DNA of 64,000 nucleotides, from NCBI GenBank assembly GCA_965199815.1, contig CBDATE010000028.1:124001-188000 (forward strand), given 5' to 3'. Positions 50,901 through 62,900 of the stretch are shown piece by piece. The stretch's first letter is position 1; the number at the start of each line of letters is the position of its first letter. The stretch comes from Azotimanducus sp965199815 (GTDB lineage: Bacteria > Pseudomonadota > Gammaproteobacteria > Pseudomonadales > Azotimanducaceae). Made by a program: the position numbers and the translations under genes. The notes under the pieces are model-generated. The model made no database searches and was not told the origin of the DNA. It worked only from the letters and a program-made list of their open reading frames with translations.

Positions 50901-53900
50901 CGAGCTGAGCAATCCCGTCGGCACCAGCATCCCCCCTGGCCAAGGGACATTGGACCTCTCCATTGTCGATGATGATCCCTTTCCGCCCGTAACGGTCACG
51001 GCGACGGGTCTGACGAGCACCGGTTCGCCGGGTGCGACTGCCACAGATGCGGAAGGGCGCTTGCGCGTGGTTGAGGGCGACAGCGGTTTAACCAGTGTGA
51101 TCTTCACCGTATCGCAGCCCATTGTGGTCGGCTGGCGAAACATTTTGGCCGGCGATCTTTTTCTCAAGACTGACTTGGGTACCGCCACCGCTGGTACGGA
51201 TTTCCCGAATATTCGCGCCCGCACCTTCAGTTTCGATAGAGGCTTGACGCAGCGCAACTTCATCGTGTCGATTACCGGCGACACAGCGACCGAAGACGAC
51301 GAAACCTTGTATATAGAGTTCAGCCGCGCCCGCCCCGACTCCATTGTCTCCAATGCCGATGACAACGCGTTTCTGATCGAGATTACTATCGTTGATGACG
51401 ATGGCGTACCCTCCGCGCCGAGTGCGCCGAGCCTGACGATGACCGCGAGCGGTCAGTTGACGGCCAACTGGATGGCACCGGTGGATGACGGCGGTTCGGG
51501 CATCACCGACTACGATGTCCGCTACCGCGTGAAGCCGACCTCGGGGGACCCCGCCTGGACACCGCTTGACGACACAGGTGTGAACGCGGCTGGTATGAGA
51601 ACGACGACCACTATCGGGGGTCTCACCAACGGCACCATGTATCAGGTGCAGGTGCGCGCGCAAAACCGTAATGGCGAAGGTGCCTGGTCAACATCGGCGG
51701 AAGGCACACCGTCGGCATCCAATCTGGTGCCGACCTTTGGCACCATGACGATTGATGACCAGATCTGGGTGGTGGACACGAACACGAGCCTCACGCTGCC
51801 GGCAGCCACGGGTGGTAACGGCACACTGAGTTACACGCTGAGTCCGAGTGCGCTGCCAGCGGGCATCACCTTCAATGCGCCGACGCGCACCTTGAGTGGC
51901 ACACCGACGGTGGTGGCGAGCGCGGCCACCTATACCTATACCGTCGCGGATGGCGACACCAATACGGCTGCCAGCGATACGGCATCGCTCACCTTCAGCC
52001 TGGCGGTGGGTAATGGCAGGCTGGCAATGCCGACCGGCTTGACGCAGAAACCGGATTCGCTCAGCCCAAATCAATTCACGATAATCTGGAATGCGGTGGC
52101 GAACGCTAGCGGTTACGCGGCGACGGCTGTACAGAGCGGCAAATCCTTCATAGGTGCGGTGACCACATCGAGCAGCCGCCCGGAGGCAACATTTATCGGT
52201 TTGGACAGTAACGCCACCTATGCGGTAACGGTGGTGGCCAAGGGCAACGCGAACTATCAGGACAGCATGGGTGCGACGCTGACCGTAATCACACCTTCAT
52301 TTTCCAGTGACGCGGCACCGGATTTCGGCGCAGAGACAATTGCGGACCAGATCTGGGTGGTGGGCACTCGCGTGAATCTCACGCTGCCGACGGCCACGAG
52401 TGGCAACGAAGGGCTGAGTTACACGCTGAGTCCGAACACGCCGCCAGCGGGGGTTGCCTTTGATGTGACGACGCGCAGATTGAGTGGCATACCCACGGCG
52501 GTGGCGAGCGCGGCTACCTATACCTGGACAGCTGCGGACGGCGACAGCAATACGGCTGCCAGCGATACGACATCGCTCACTTTTAGCGTGACGGTGAACA
52601 AGGGGACGCTGGTCACGCCGACCGGTCTGGCACTGAAGGCGAGCACACAGACCCAGACCGGCTTCACTGTCGCCTGGGATGCGGTGGCGGGTGCGACCAG
52701 TTACACGGCGACGGCCACCCCGAGCGGCGGGACTGCGGTGACCGGCACGGTGGATACGAGCGGCACCAAACCGGAGGCGGTATTCACCGGCTTGACGGCG
52801 GACACTGCCTACACCGTCTCGGTGGTCGCCAAGGGCAACACGGCCAACTATAACGACAGCGCGGCCGGGACGGCGATACTGAGCACGGCGGCGGGAAGCG
52901 TGACACCTGCCCTGGTGTTCACGCCGACTGCGCTGACGGTGGGTGAGGGCGCTAGCGGTACCTACACGGTGGCGCTGGCAACGCAGCCGACGGCGAGTGT
53001 GACGGTGGCGGTGAATGTGTTCGGTTCGTCGGATGTGACGGTGGATACGGACGGCGGCACGACGGGTGACCAGAGCGACCTGACCTTCACTTCATCAACC
53101 TGGAACACCGCGCAGACGGTGACGGTGAGCGCTGCCGAGGACAATGATGTCGGGGATGACACGGCTACGCTCAGTCACGCGGCATTGGGCGGGGGCTATG
53201 GTTCGGTGACGGGCAGCGTATCGGTGACGGTAGATGATGATGACACGCGCGGGGTGACGATTTCCGAGACCGCGCTGACGGTATTGGAGGGTGCGAGCGG
53301 GACCTACACGGTGGTGCTCGATACGCAGCCGACCGGAGATGTGACGGTGACCATCGGTGGGGCATCGGGCGACGTGTCGGTGGATACGGACGGCGGCACG
53401 ACGGGCAACCAGAACACCTTGACCTTCACTTCATCGACCTGGAACACCGCGCAGACGGTGACGGTGACGGCGGCTGAGGACGAGGATGCGGCCGCCGATG
53501 CGGCGGTGACGCTTACCCATGCTGTGAGTGGCGGTGATTACGGGTTGGTGACGGCGGCTTCGGTGGTGGTGACCATCACCGAGAAGGACGCGGCGACCTT
53601 CAGCGTGACCGGTCCTTCGGATGTGGCTGAGGGTGCGGGCACGGCCACCTACACGGTGTCGCTGAGCGCGCAGCCAAGTGCGGGCGTGTCGGTGGCGTAC
53701 GCGACATCGGACGGCACGGCGACGGCGGGTTCGGACTACACGGCTGCGAGCGGGTCGCGGATCTTCACGACGGACAACTGGGATACGGCGCAGACGGTGA
53801 ATGTGACCATCACGGACGACACGGTGGATGAGAACGACGAGACCTTCACCTTCACGCTGACCGAATCGAGCACCGGGACATCGCTGTCGGCGAGTCCGAC

Positions 53901-56900
53901 GGTGACGACGACCATCACGGACAACGATGTGCCGGCGGTGACGGTGTCCTTCGGTGCGGCGACATACAGCGTGACGGAAGGCGGGACGGTGAGTGTGACG
54001 GTGACCTTGAGCGCAGACCCGGAGCGGTCGGTGACGATTCCGCTGACAACGACGAACGGGACGGGTGCGGTTGCCGGAGATTACAGCGGAGTACCGGCAT
54101 CGGTAGCCTTTGCGAGTGGAGAGACCTCGAAGACGCTGACCTTCAGTGCGACGGACGATTCGGTAGATGAGTCGGACGAGACGGTGACGCTGAGCTTCGG
54201 AGCTTCCTTGCCGACGCGGGTGACGGCGGGCACGACATCATCGACGGTAGTGACCATCACGGACAATGACACGTCTGGTCTGACCTACAGCGCGGCACCC
54301 TCGACGTTGACGGTGGGAACACCCATCACGGCGCTGACGGCGACCGCGACGGGCTTTGGCAGCGCGACGGTTGCCTACTCGGTGACTTCGACAGTCAAAC
54401 TCCCCGCCGGGCTGAATCTGAGCACCAGTACGGGTGCTATCACGGGTGCGCCGACCACGGCGAGCACCAGTACGGCGACGGTGACGGTGAGCGCGACCTC
54501 TGGTTCGGGAGACACGGCCAGGACGGCGACGGTGAACATCACCTTCCCGGCGGTGGGCAAGGGGACGCTGGCGACACCGACCGGCTTGGCGCTGAAGACG
54601 AATACACAGACACAGATCGGCTTCACGGTGACTTGGACGGCGGTGACGAATGCGACGGGCTATACGGCGACAGCTGTACAGGGGAGCAACACCTTCACCG
54701 GAACGGTGGATACAACGGGCACAAACCCCGAAGCGACCTTTACCGGGTTGGCGGCGAACACCACCTACGCGGTGAGCGTGGTGGCCACGGGCAACACAGC
54801 CAATTACGAGAATAGTGCGGCTGCGACGCTGAGCCAGGCGACGGCGGCCAATTCGGCACCGACGGCGAACGCAGGTGCGGACACGACCGTTGCGGAAGGC
54901 GCATCGGTGACCCTCGACGGCACCGGCAGCAGCGACCCGGATGCGGGTACCACGCTCACCTATTCCTGGGCGCGCAAGAGTGGTGAGACCAACAACGCGG
55001 TGACGCTCACGAACGCGAACACGGCCAGTGCCAGCTTCACCGCGCCGAATGACATTGCCGCGAATGTGACGCTCACCTTCGTGCTCACCGTCTCGGACGG
55101 TACGTTGAGCGCCACCGACGAGGTGGTCATCACCGTCACCGGTAACAACGCCGCGGCCACCTTCAGCGGCGACCTGACGGGCGCGGTGACCGAGGATGCC
55201 ATCCAGACTACTGCCACGGGCACGGTGACGGTGACCGACAGCGACGGTGCCAACACGGTGCAGGCGCAGTCCAATGTAGAGGGCACCTACGGCACACTCA
55301 GCATTGCGACCAGTGGTGCCTGGACCTACACGCTCGACAACACCAGAACCGCGACCAATGCGCTGGCGGCTGGTGCTACCCCTACCGATGCCTTTCCGAT
55401 TCAGTCGGCGGATAACACGCCAGGCACTGTTACCATCACGGTGACCGGTGCCAACGATGCACCGACGGCCAACGCCGGGGCGGACACGACCGTGACCGAG
55501 GGCGTGTCGGTAACCCTGTCCGGCGCGGGCAACGACCCGGATGCGGGTACCACGCTCACCTATTCCTGGGCGCGCAAGTCCGGCGAAACTGACAACGCAG
55601 TCACGCTCACGAACGCGAACACGGCGAGCGCGAGCTTCACCGCCCCCGACGACATTGCCGCGAACGCCACGCTCACCTTCGTGCTCACCGTCTCGGATGG
55701 TACGTTGAGCGCCACCGACGAGGTGGTCATCACCGTCACCGGTGCCAATGCCGATGCCACCTTCAGTGGTGACCTGGCGGGTGCGGTGACCGAGGATGCC
55801 ACCGAGACCACCGCCACCGGCACGGTGACGGTGACCGACAACGACGGTGCCAACATGGTGCAGGCGCAAACCGATGCAGCGGGCACCTACGGCACACTCA
55901 CCATTGCAACCAGTGGTGCCTGGACTTACACACTCGACAACGCGGATGCCGACACCAACGCCCTGGCCGCCGCCGCGACTGCTACCGATGCCTTCACCAT
56001 CAATGCCGCGGACGGCACGGCGGGTACTGTCACCATCACGGTGACCGGTGCCAACGATGCACCGACGGCGAACGCAGGTGCGGACACGACCGTTGCGGAA
56101 GGCGCATCGGTGACCCTCGACGGCACTGGCAGCAGCGACCCGGATGCGGGTACCACGCTCACCTATTCCTGGGCGCGCAAGAGTGGCGAGACCAACAACG
56201 CGGTGACGCTCACGAACGCGAACACGGCGAGCGCGAGCTTCACCGCCCCCGACGACATTGCCGCGAACGCCACGCTCACCTTCGTGCTCACCGTCTCGGA
56301 TGGTACGTTGAGCGCCACCGACGAGGTGGTCATCACCGTCACCGGTGCCAATGCCGATGCCACCTTCAGTGGTGACCTGGCGGGTGCGGTGACCGAGGAT
56401 GCCACCGAGACCACCGCCACCGGCACGGTGACGGTGACCGACAACGACGGTGCCAACATGGTGCAGGCGCAAACCGATGCAGCGGGCACCTACGGCACAC
56501 TCACCATTGCAACCAGTGGTGCCTGGACTTACACACTCGACAACGCGGATGCCGACACCAACGCCCTGGCCGCCGCCGCGACTGCTACCGATGCCTTCAC
56601 CATCAATGCCGCGGACGGCACGGCGGGTACTGTCACCATCACGGTGACCGGTGCCAACGATGCACCGACGGCGGATGCGGGCGCAAACGCGACCGTGACC
56701 GAGGGCGTGTCGGTAACTCTGTCCGGCACCGACAGCAGCGACCCGGATGCGGGTACCACGCTCACCTATTCCTGGGCGCGCAAGTCCGGCGAAACTGACA
56801 ACGCAGTCACGCTCACGAACGCGAACACGGCGAGCGCGAGCTTCACCGCCCCCGACGACATTGCCGCGAACGCCACGCTCACCTTCGTGCTCACCGTCTC

Positions 56901-59900
56901 GGATGGTACGTTGAGCGCCACCGACGAGGTGGTCATCACCGTCACCGGTGCCAATGCCGATGCCACCTTCAGCGGTGACCTGGCGGGTGCGGTGACCGAG
57001 GATGCCACCGAGACCACCGCCACCGGCACGGTGACGGTGACCGACAACGACGGTGCCAACACGGTGCAGGCGCAAACCGATGCAGCGGGCACCTACGGCA
57101 CACTCACCATTGCAACCAGTGGTGCCTGGACTTACACACTCGACAACGCGGATGCCGACACCAACGCCCTGGCCGCCGCCGCGACTGCCACCGATGCCTT
57201 TGAGATTGCTGCCGCGGACGGCACGGAAGGTACTGTCACCATCACGGTGACCGGTGCCAACGATGCGCCGACAGCCAACGCCGGGGCGGACACGACCGTG
57301 GCCGAGGGTGCGTCGGTAACCCTGTCCGGTACTGGCAGCAGCGACCCGGATGCGGGTACCACGCTCACTTATTCCTGGGCGCGCAAGAGTGGCGAGACCA
57401 ACAACGCGGTGACGCTCACGAACGCGAACACGGCCAGTGCCAGCTTCACCGCGCCGAATGACATTGCCGCGAATGTGACGCTCACCTTCGTGCTCACCGT
57501 CTCGGACGGTACGTTGAGCGCCACCGACGAGGTGGTCATCACGGTCACCGGTGCGAACGCCGCGGCCACCTTCAGCGGCGACCTGACGGGCGCGGTGACC
57601 GAGGATGCCACCCAGACTACTGCCACGGGCACGGTGACGGTGACCGACAACGACGGTGCCAACACGGTGCAGGCGCAGTCCAATGTAGAGGGCACCTACG
57701 GCACACTCAGCATTGCGACCAGTGGTGCCTGGACCTACACGCTCGACAACACCAGAACCGCGACCAATGCGCTGGCGGCTGGTGCTACCCCTACCGATGC
57801 CTTTCCGATTCAGTCGGCGGATAACACGCCAGGCACTGTTACCATCACGGTGACCGGTGCCAACGATGCACCGACGGCCAACGCCGGGGCGGACACGACC
57901 GTGACCGAGGGCGTGTCGGTAACCCTGTCCGGCGCGGGCAACGACCCGGATGCGGGTACCACGCTCACCTATTCCTGGGCGCGCAAGTCCGGCGAAACTG
58001 ACAACGCAGTCACGCTCACGAACGCGAACACGGCCAGTGCCAGCTTCACCGCCCCCGACGACATTGCCGCGAATGTGACACTCACCTTCGTGCTCACCGT
58101 CTCGGACGGTACGTTGAGCGCCACCGACGAGGTGGTCATCACGGTTACCGGTGCCAATGCCACGGCCACCTTCGGCGGCGACCTGACGGGTGCGGTGACC
58201 GAGGATGCCACCGAGACCACCGCCACGGGCACGGTGACGGTGACTGACAACGACGGTGCCAACACGGTGCAGGCGCAGACCAATGCAGCGGGCACCTACG
58301 GCACACTCACCATTGCGACCAGTGGTGCCTGGACCTACACGCTCGACAACACCAGAACCGCGACCAATGCGCTGGCGGCTGGTGCTACCCCTACCGATAC
58401 CTTTCCGATTCAGTCGGCGGATAACACGCCAGGCACTGTTACCATCACGGTGACCGGTGCCAACGATGCACCGACGGCCAACGCCGGGGCGGACACGACC
58501 GTGACCGAGGGCGTGTCGGTAACCCTGTCCGGCGCGGGCAACGACCCGGATGCGGGTACCACGCTCACCTATTCCTGGGCGCGCAAGTCCGGCGAAACTG
58601 ACAACGCAGTCACGCTCACGAACGCGAACACGGCCAGCGCCAGCTTCACCGCGCCGAATGACATTGCCGCGAATGTGACGCTCACCTTCGTGCTCACCGT
58701 CTCGGACGGTACGTTGAGCGCCACCGACGAGGTGGTCATCACCGTCACCGGTAACAACGCCGCGGCCACCTTCAGCGGCGACCTGACGGGCGCAGTGACC
58801 GAGGATGCCACCCAGACCACCGCCACGGGCACGGTGACGGTGACCGACAACGACGGTGCCAACATGGTGCAGGCGCAAACCGATGCAGCGGGCACCTACG
58901 GCACACTCACCATTGCAACCAGTGGTGCCTGGACTTACACACTCGACAACGCGGATGCCGACACCAACGCCCTGGCCGCCGCCGCGACTGCTACCGATGC
59001 CTTCACCATCAATGCCGCGGACGGCACGGCGGGTACTGTCACCATCACGGTGACCGGTGCCAACGATGCACCGACGGTAGCGAACGCGATTGCCGATCAG
59101 ACGGCGACGGTGGGAGTGGCGTTCTCCTATGTCTTCCCGGCGAACAGCTTCAGTGACGCGGACAGTGGCAATACGCTCACCTACACGGCGAGCAAGTCGG
59201 ATGACATGGCGTTGCCGACCTGGCTGAGCTTCAGCGCTGGTACGCGTACCTTCTCCGGTACGCCGCAATCGACGGATGCCGGTACGCTGTCGGTGAAGGT
59301 GACGGCGAGCGATGGCACGGCTTCGGTGAGCGACACCTTTGATATTGAGGTGAGCCTGGTACCTGCTCTGGTGTTCACGCCGACTGCGCTGACGGTGGAT
59401 GAGGGCGGTAGCGGTACCTACACGGTGGCGCTGGCAACGCAGCCGACGGCGACGGTGACGGTGACGGTGGCTGGCTCGGGCGATGTGAGCGTGTCTCCAA
59501 CATCGCTGACCTTCAGCAACAGCAACTGGGACACGGCGCAGACGGTGACGGTGAGCGCCGCCGAGGACGATGATGATGCGATTGATGACAGCGTCACGCT
59601 GGGGCACACGACGACGGGCTATGGCTCGGTGAGCGGTAATCTGGTGGTGACGGTGGATGATGACGACCAGAGCCTCACCTACACGGCGGCACCGACGACC
59701 ATGACGGTGGGGACACCCATCACGGCGTTGACGGCTACCGCGACAAACTTCACCGGCACACTTGGCTACTCGGTGACCACGGGCAGCTTGCCCGCCGGGC
59801 TGGAGATTAGTAGCAGCACGGGCGCTATCGCCGGTACGCCGATGGCGGCGAGCACGAGCACGACGACGGTGACGGTGACGGCGACTGCGGGCACCGGCAC

Positions 59901-62900
59901 GGATGCGCAGACGGCAACGGCGAACATCACCTTCCCGGCGGTGAGCAAGGCGACGCTGGCGACACCGACGGGCCTGGCGCTGAAGGCGAATACACAGACC
60001 CAGACCGGCTTCACGGTGACCTGGACGGCAGTGGCGAACGCGACCGGGTACACGGCGACGGCCACCCCAAGCGGTGGGACTGCGGTGACCGGCACAGTGG
60101 ATACAACGGGCACCAACCCCGAAGCGGCCTTCACCGGGCTGACGGCGGGTACCACCTACACGGTGTCGGTGGTGGCCACGGGCAACACGGCCAACTACGA
60201 GAATAGTTCAGCCGCGACGCTGAGTCAGGCGACGGCGGAGGCCGATGTGGCACCGAGCTTCGGCAACGAGACAATTGCCGACCAGACCTGGATGGTGGGC
60301 ACTCCCGTGAATCTCACGCTACCGGCGGCCACGGATGGCAACGGTACGCTGAGTTACACGCTCTCTCCCGACCTGCCAACGGGCGTGACGCTCGATGCCA
60401 CGACGCGCGTGGTCAGTGGCACACCGACGGTGGTGGCGAGTGCGGTCACCTATACCTGGAGCGCTGCGGACGGCGACACCAATACCGCCGACACGGACAC
60501 GGTATCGCTTGCTTTTGCAGTGACGGTTGAAGCTCCGTTGCAGCCAGATCCCACGCGCGTGAGCGATTTGCAAGTGACGGCGGGCGATGGGTCACTGGAG
60601 GTGAGTTGGACTGCGGCGAGCGAAGCCCCGAACGGCTACAGCGTACGCTGGCGCGAGAAAGGCCCGGGCACTGTGCTCACGCCTGCCAACGAGGTAACAG
60701 GCACCACCTTCACGATTCCCGACCTGACCAACGGTGTGACCTACGTAGTGCGTGTCGAAACGCGCAATGTGGCGAACGACGGAGTACAGCCGACAACATT
60801 CGTCACCGGGACGGGTACGCCTGTGGCGGAGGTTGTACTGGTGATGTTGGACACGCCGGTGGTGACGGTGCGAGCCGGTGATGGGCAGTTGACGGCGAAT
60901 TGGGCGGATGTAGCCAACGCGGCGGAGTATGAGCTGCAATGGAAGCCATCAACGGTAGCGTCCTGGGATGACACCGGGGTGAGCAGCGTGTATCCGGCGA
61001 CCTCGGGCACGAGGATTTCCGGCTTGACCAACAACGAGGCATATGGTGTGCGGGTACGTGCCAGGGCAGCAGATGGTTCGATGACACACACGGACAGCCT
61101 GTGGTCGAGCGTGGCCCAGGGTAGGCCCGTGGCGGATGAGCGGAGCCGTTCAAGATTTTCGCAGGTGCCGAGGGTGAGCATTGCAGATGCGGAGCCTGTA
61201 GCAGAAGGGCAGAACCTGATATTCCAGGTGACGCTCTCGAGGGCAGTGCGGTATCGGGTGAAGGTGTACTGGGCGACGCGGCCGGGCACGGCGACGGCGA
61301 ATCGGGACTACAAGTCAGCCGCAGGTGCGGTGGTGTTCAGGCCGGGTGTGACGCAGCGCAGGATTCGGGTGAAGACTCTGAACGATGCACACGATGACCC
61401 GAACGAGACCATGAAGGTGCGCCTGTCGAGTCCGCGCGGTGTCCTGATAGCAGACGGGGTAGCGACGGGGATGATCATCAACTCGGATGCCATGCCGACG
61501 GCGTGGCTGGCGCGCTTCGGACGGACGGTGACGGAGCAGGCGCTCGAGGGGGTCGGGCAGCGTCTGACCGCGCCGCGGGAAGCAGGCACAGAGGCCAACC
61601 TGGCCGGACTGACGCTTCTTGATTCGGCAGGTGGCAAGGCGAATGCCTGGGCATCTGCAGGACAGGTCTCCGGTGAGATGTCCGGAGTGCCCGCTGGGCT
61701 GCCTGTCGGCGGTGTGTTCAACAGTACGCCGCTTGATGGGTCGCCTGCTTCCGGGGCAGGCAGAGCGCTGTTCTCTGGCGGGTCGATGTCGGGGATGTTT
61801 GGCGGCAGCGCGCAAGGGGGTGGTGCCCTCGGCGGCGGATTCGTCGGCTCGGCAGCGTCGGCAGCGAGAGGAAGCGCACCCTTCGGTGGCAATGCGCTGA
61901 CCAGGAGCAGCTTCACGCAAACCGGTGCGATGGACGAAGATGGAGGTAGCCTGGCCTTCTGGGGTCGGGGAGCACAATCGGTCTTCCGTGGCATGGATGG
62001 CAGCATGAGTCTTGATGGCGAGGTGGAGACCGCGACTCTGGGCGTGGATTACGCCAGAGAGCAGTGGTTGGCCGGTGTTGCCCTGGCGTACAGTCAGGGG
62101 GCAGGTGGCTATCGGGAGTCGGAGGCCGGACTGGGTGATGTGAAGACGACCTTGAGCGCGGCCATTCCCTATGCGTCCTACAGGTTCTCGGAGCGGCTGG
62201 ATGTCTGGGGAGCAGTGGGGCGTGGTGTGGGCACCCTGACGCTGACACCGCAGGACGAGGGAGGCATCGAGACTGACCTTGACTGGAGCATGGTGTCGGC
62301 TGGGCTGCGCGGAGGTCTTCTGGGAGCAGAGGGGAGAGGTGCGGCCGTGAGCGTGGTGTCGGATGCCTTCTGGTCACGCACCGGTTCGGCGCGGATGGAA
62401 GCGGGGATGGAAGCGGGAGAGCGGCATTCGAGTCTGGCCGCATCGCAGGCGGATGTATCGCGGCTGAGGCTGGGTCTTGAAGGCAGTTGGGCGCTGGATC
62501 TGGGCAGAGCCGGTGGCCTGATGCCGAAGCTGGAAGCAGGGGTGCGCCATGACGGAGGCGATGCCGAGCAGGGCTTCGGGGTGGAGGTCGGCGGTGGGGT
62601 TGCCTGGAGGGTGCCAGCCCTTGGTCTGACGCTTGATGTATCCGGTCGCACGCTGCTGACGCACGAGGACGACGGGCAGGAAGCATATGGCTTCTCGGCG
62701 GCACTGGGCTATGACCCGCGGCCAGAGACGACGCGCGGCTTCACGCTGAACCTGCGTCAGGATGTAGGCGGGCCGTCGAGTGGCGGGGTACAGGCGCTGT
62801 TCGTGTCGGAGCTTCCCGGCGTTGGCATGGGTAGCGGAGCGTCGCTGGGCAGTCGCTGGAATCTGGAGACTTCCTACGGCATGGCGGTCTCTGACGACCG

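Noticed and set aside
54238..59607. A 1,789-codon open frame on the minus strand opposite the adhesin repeats
   Set aside because: It mirrors the 600/603-bp units of the adhesin gene, is rich in Arg/His/Gly with no recognisable domain, and arises because high-GC repeats lack stop codons in that frame.
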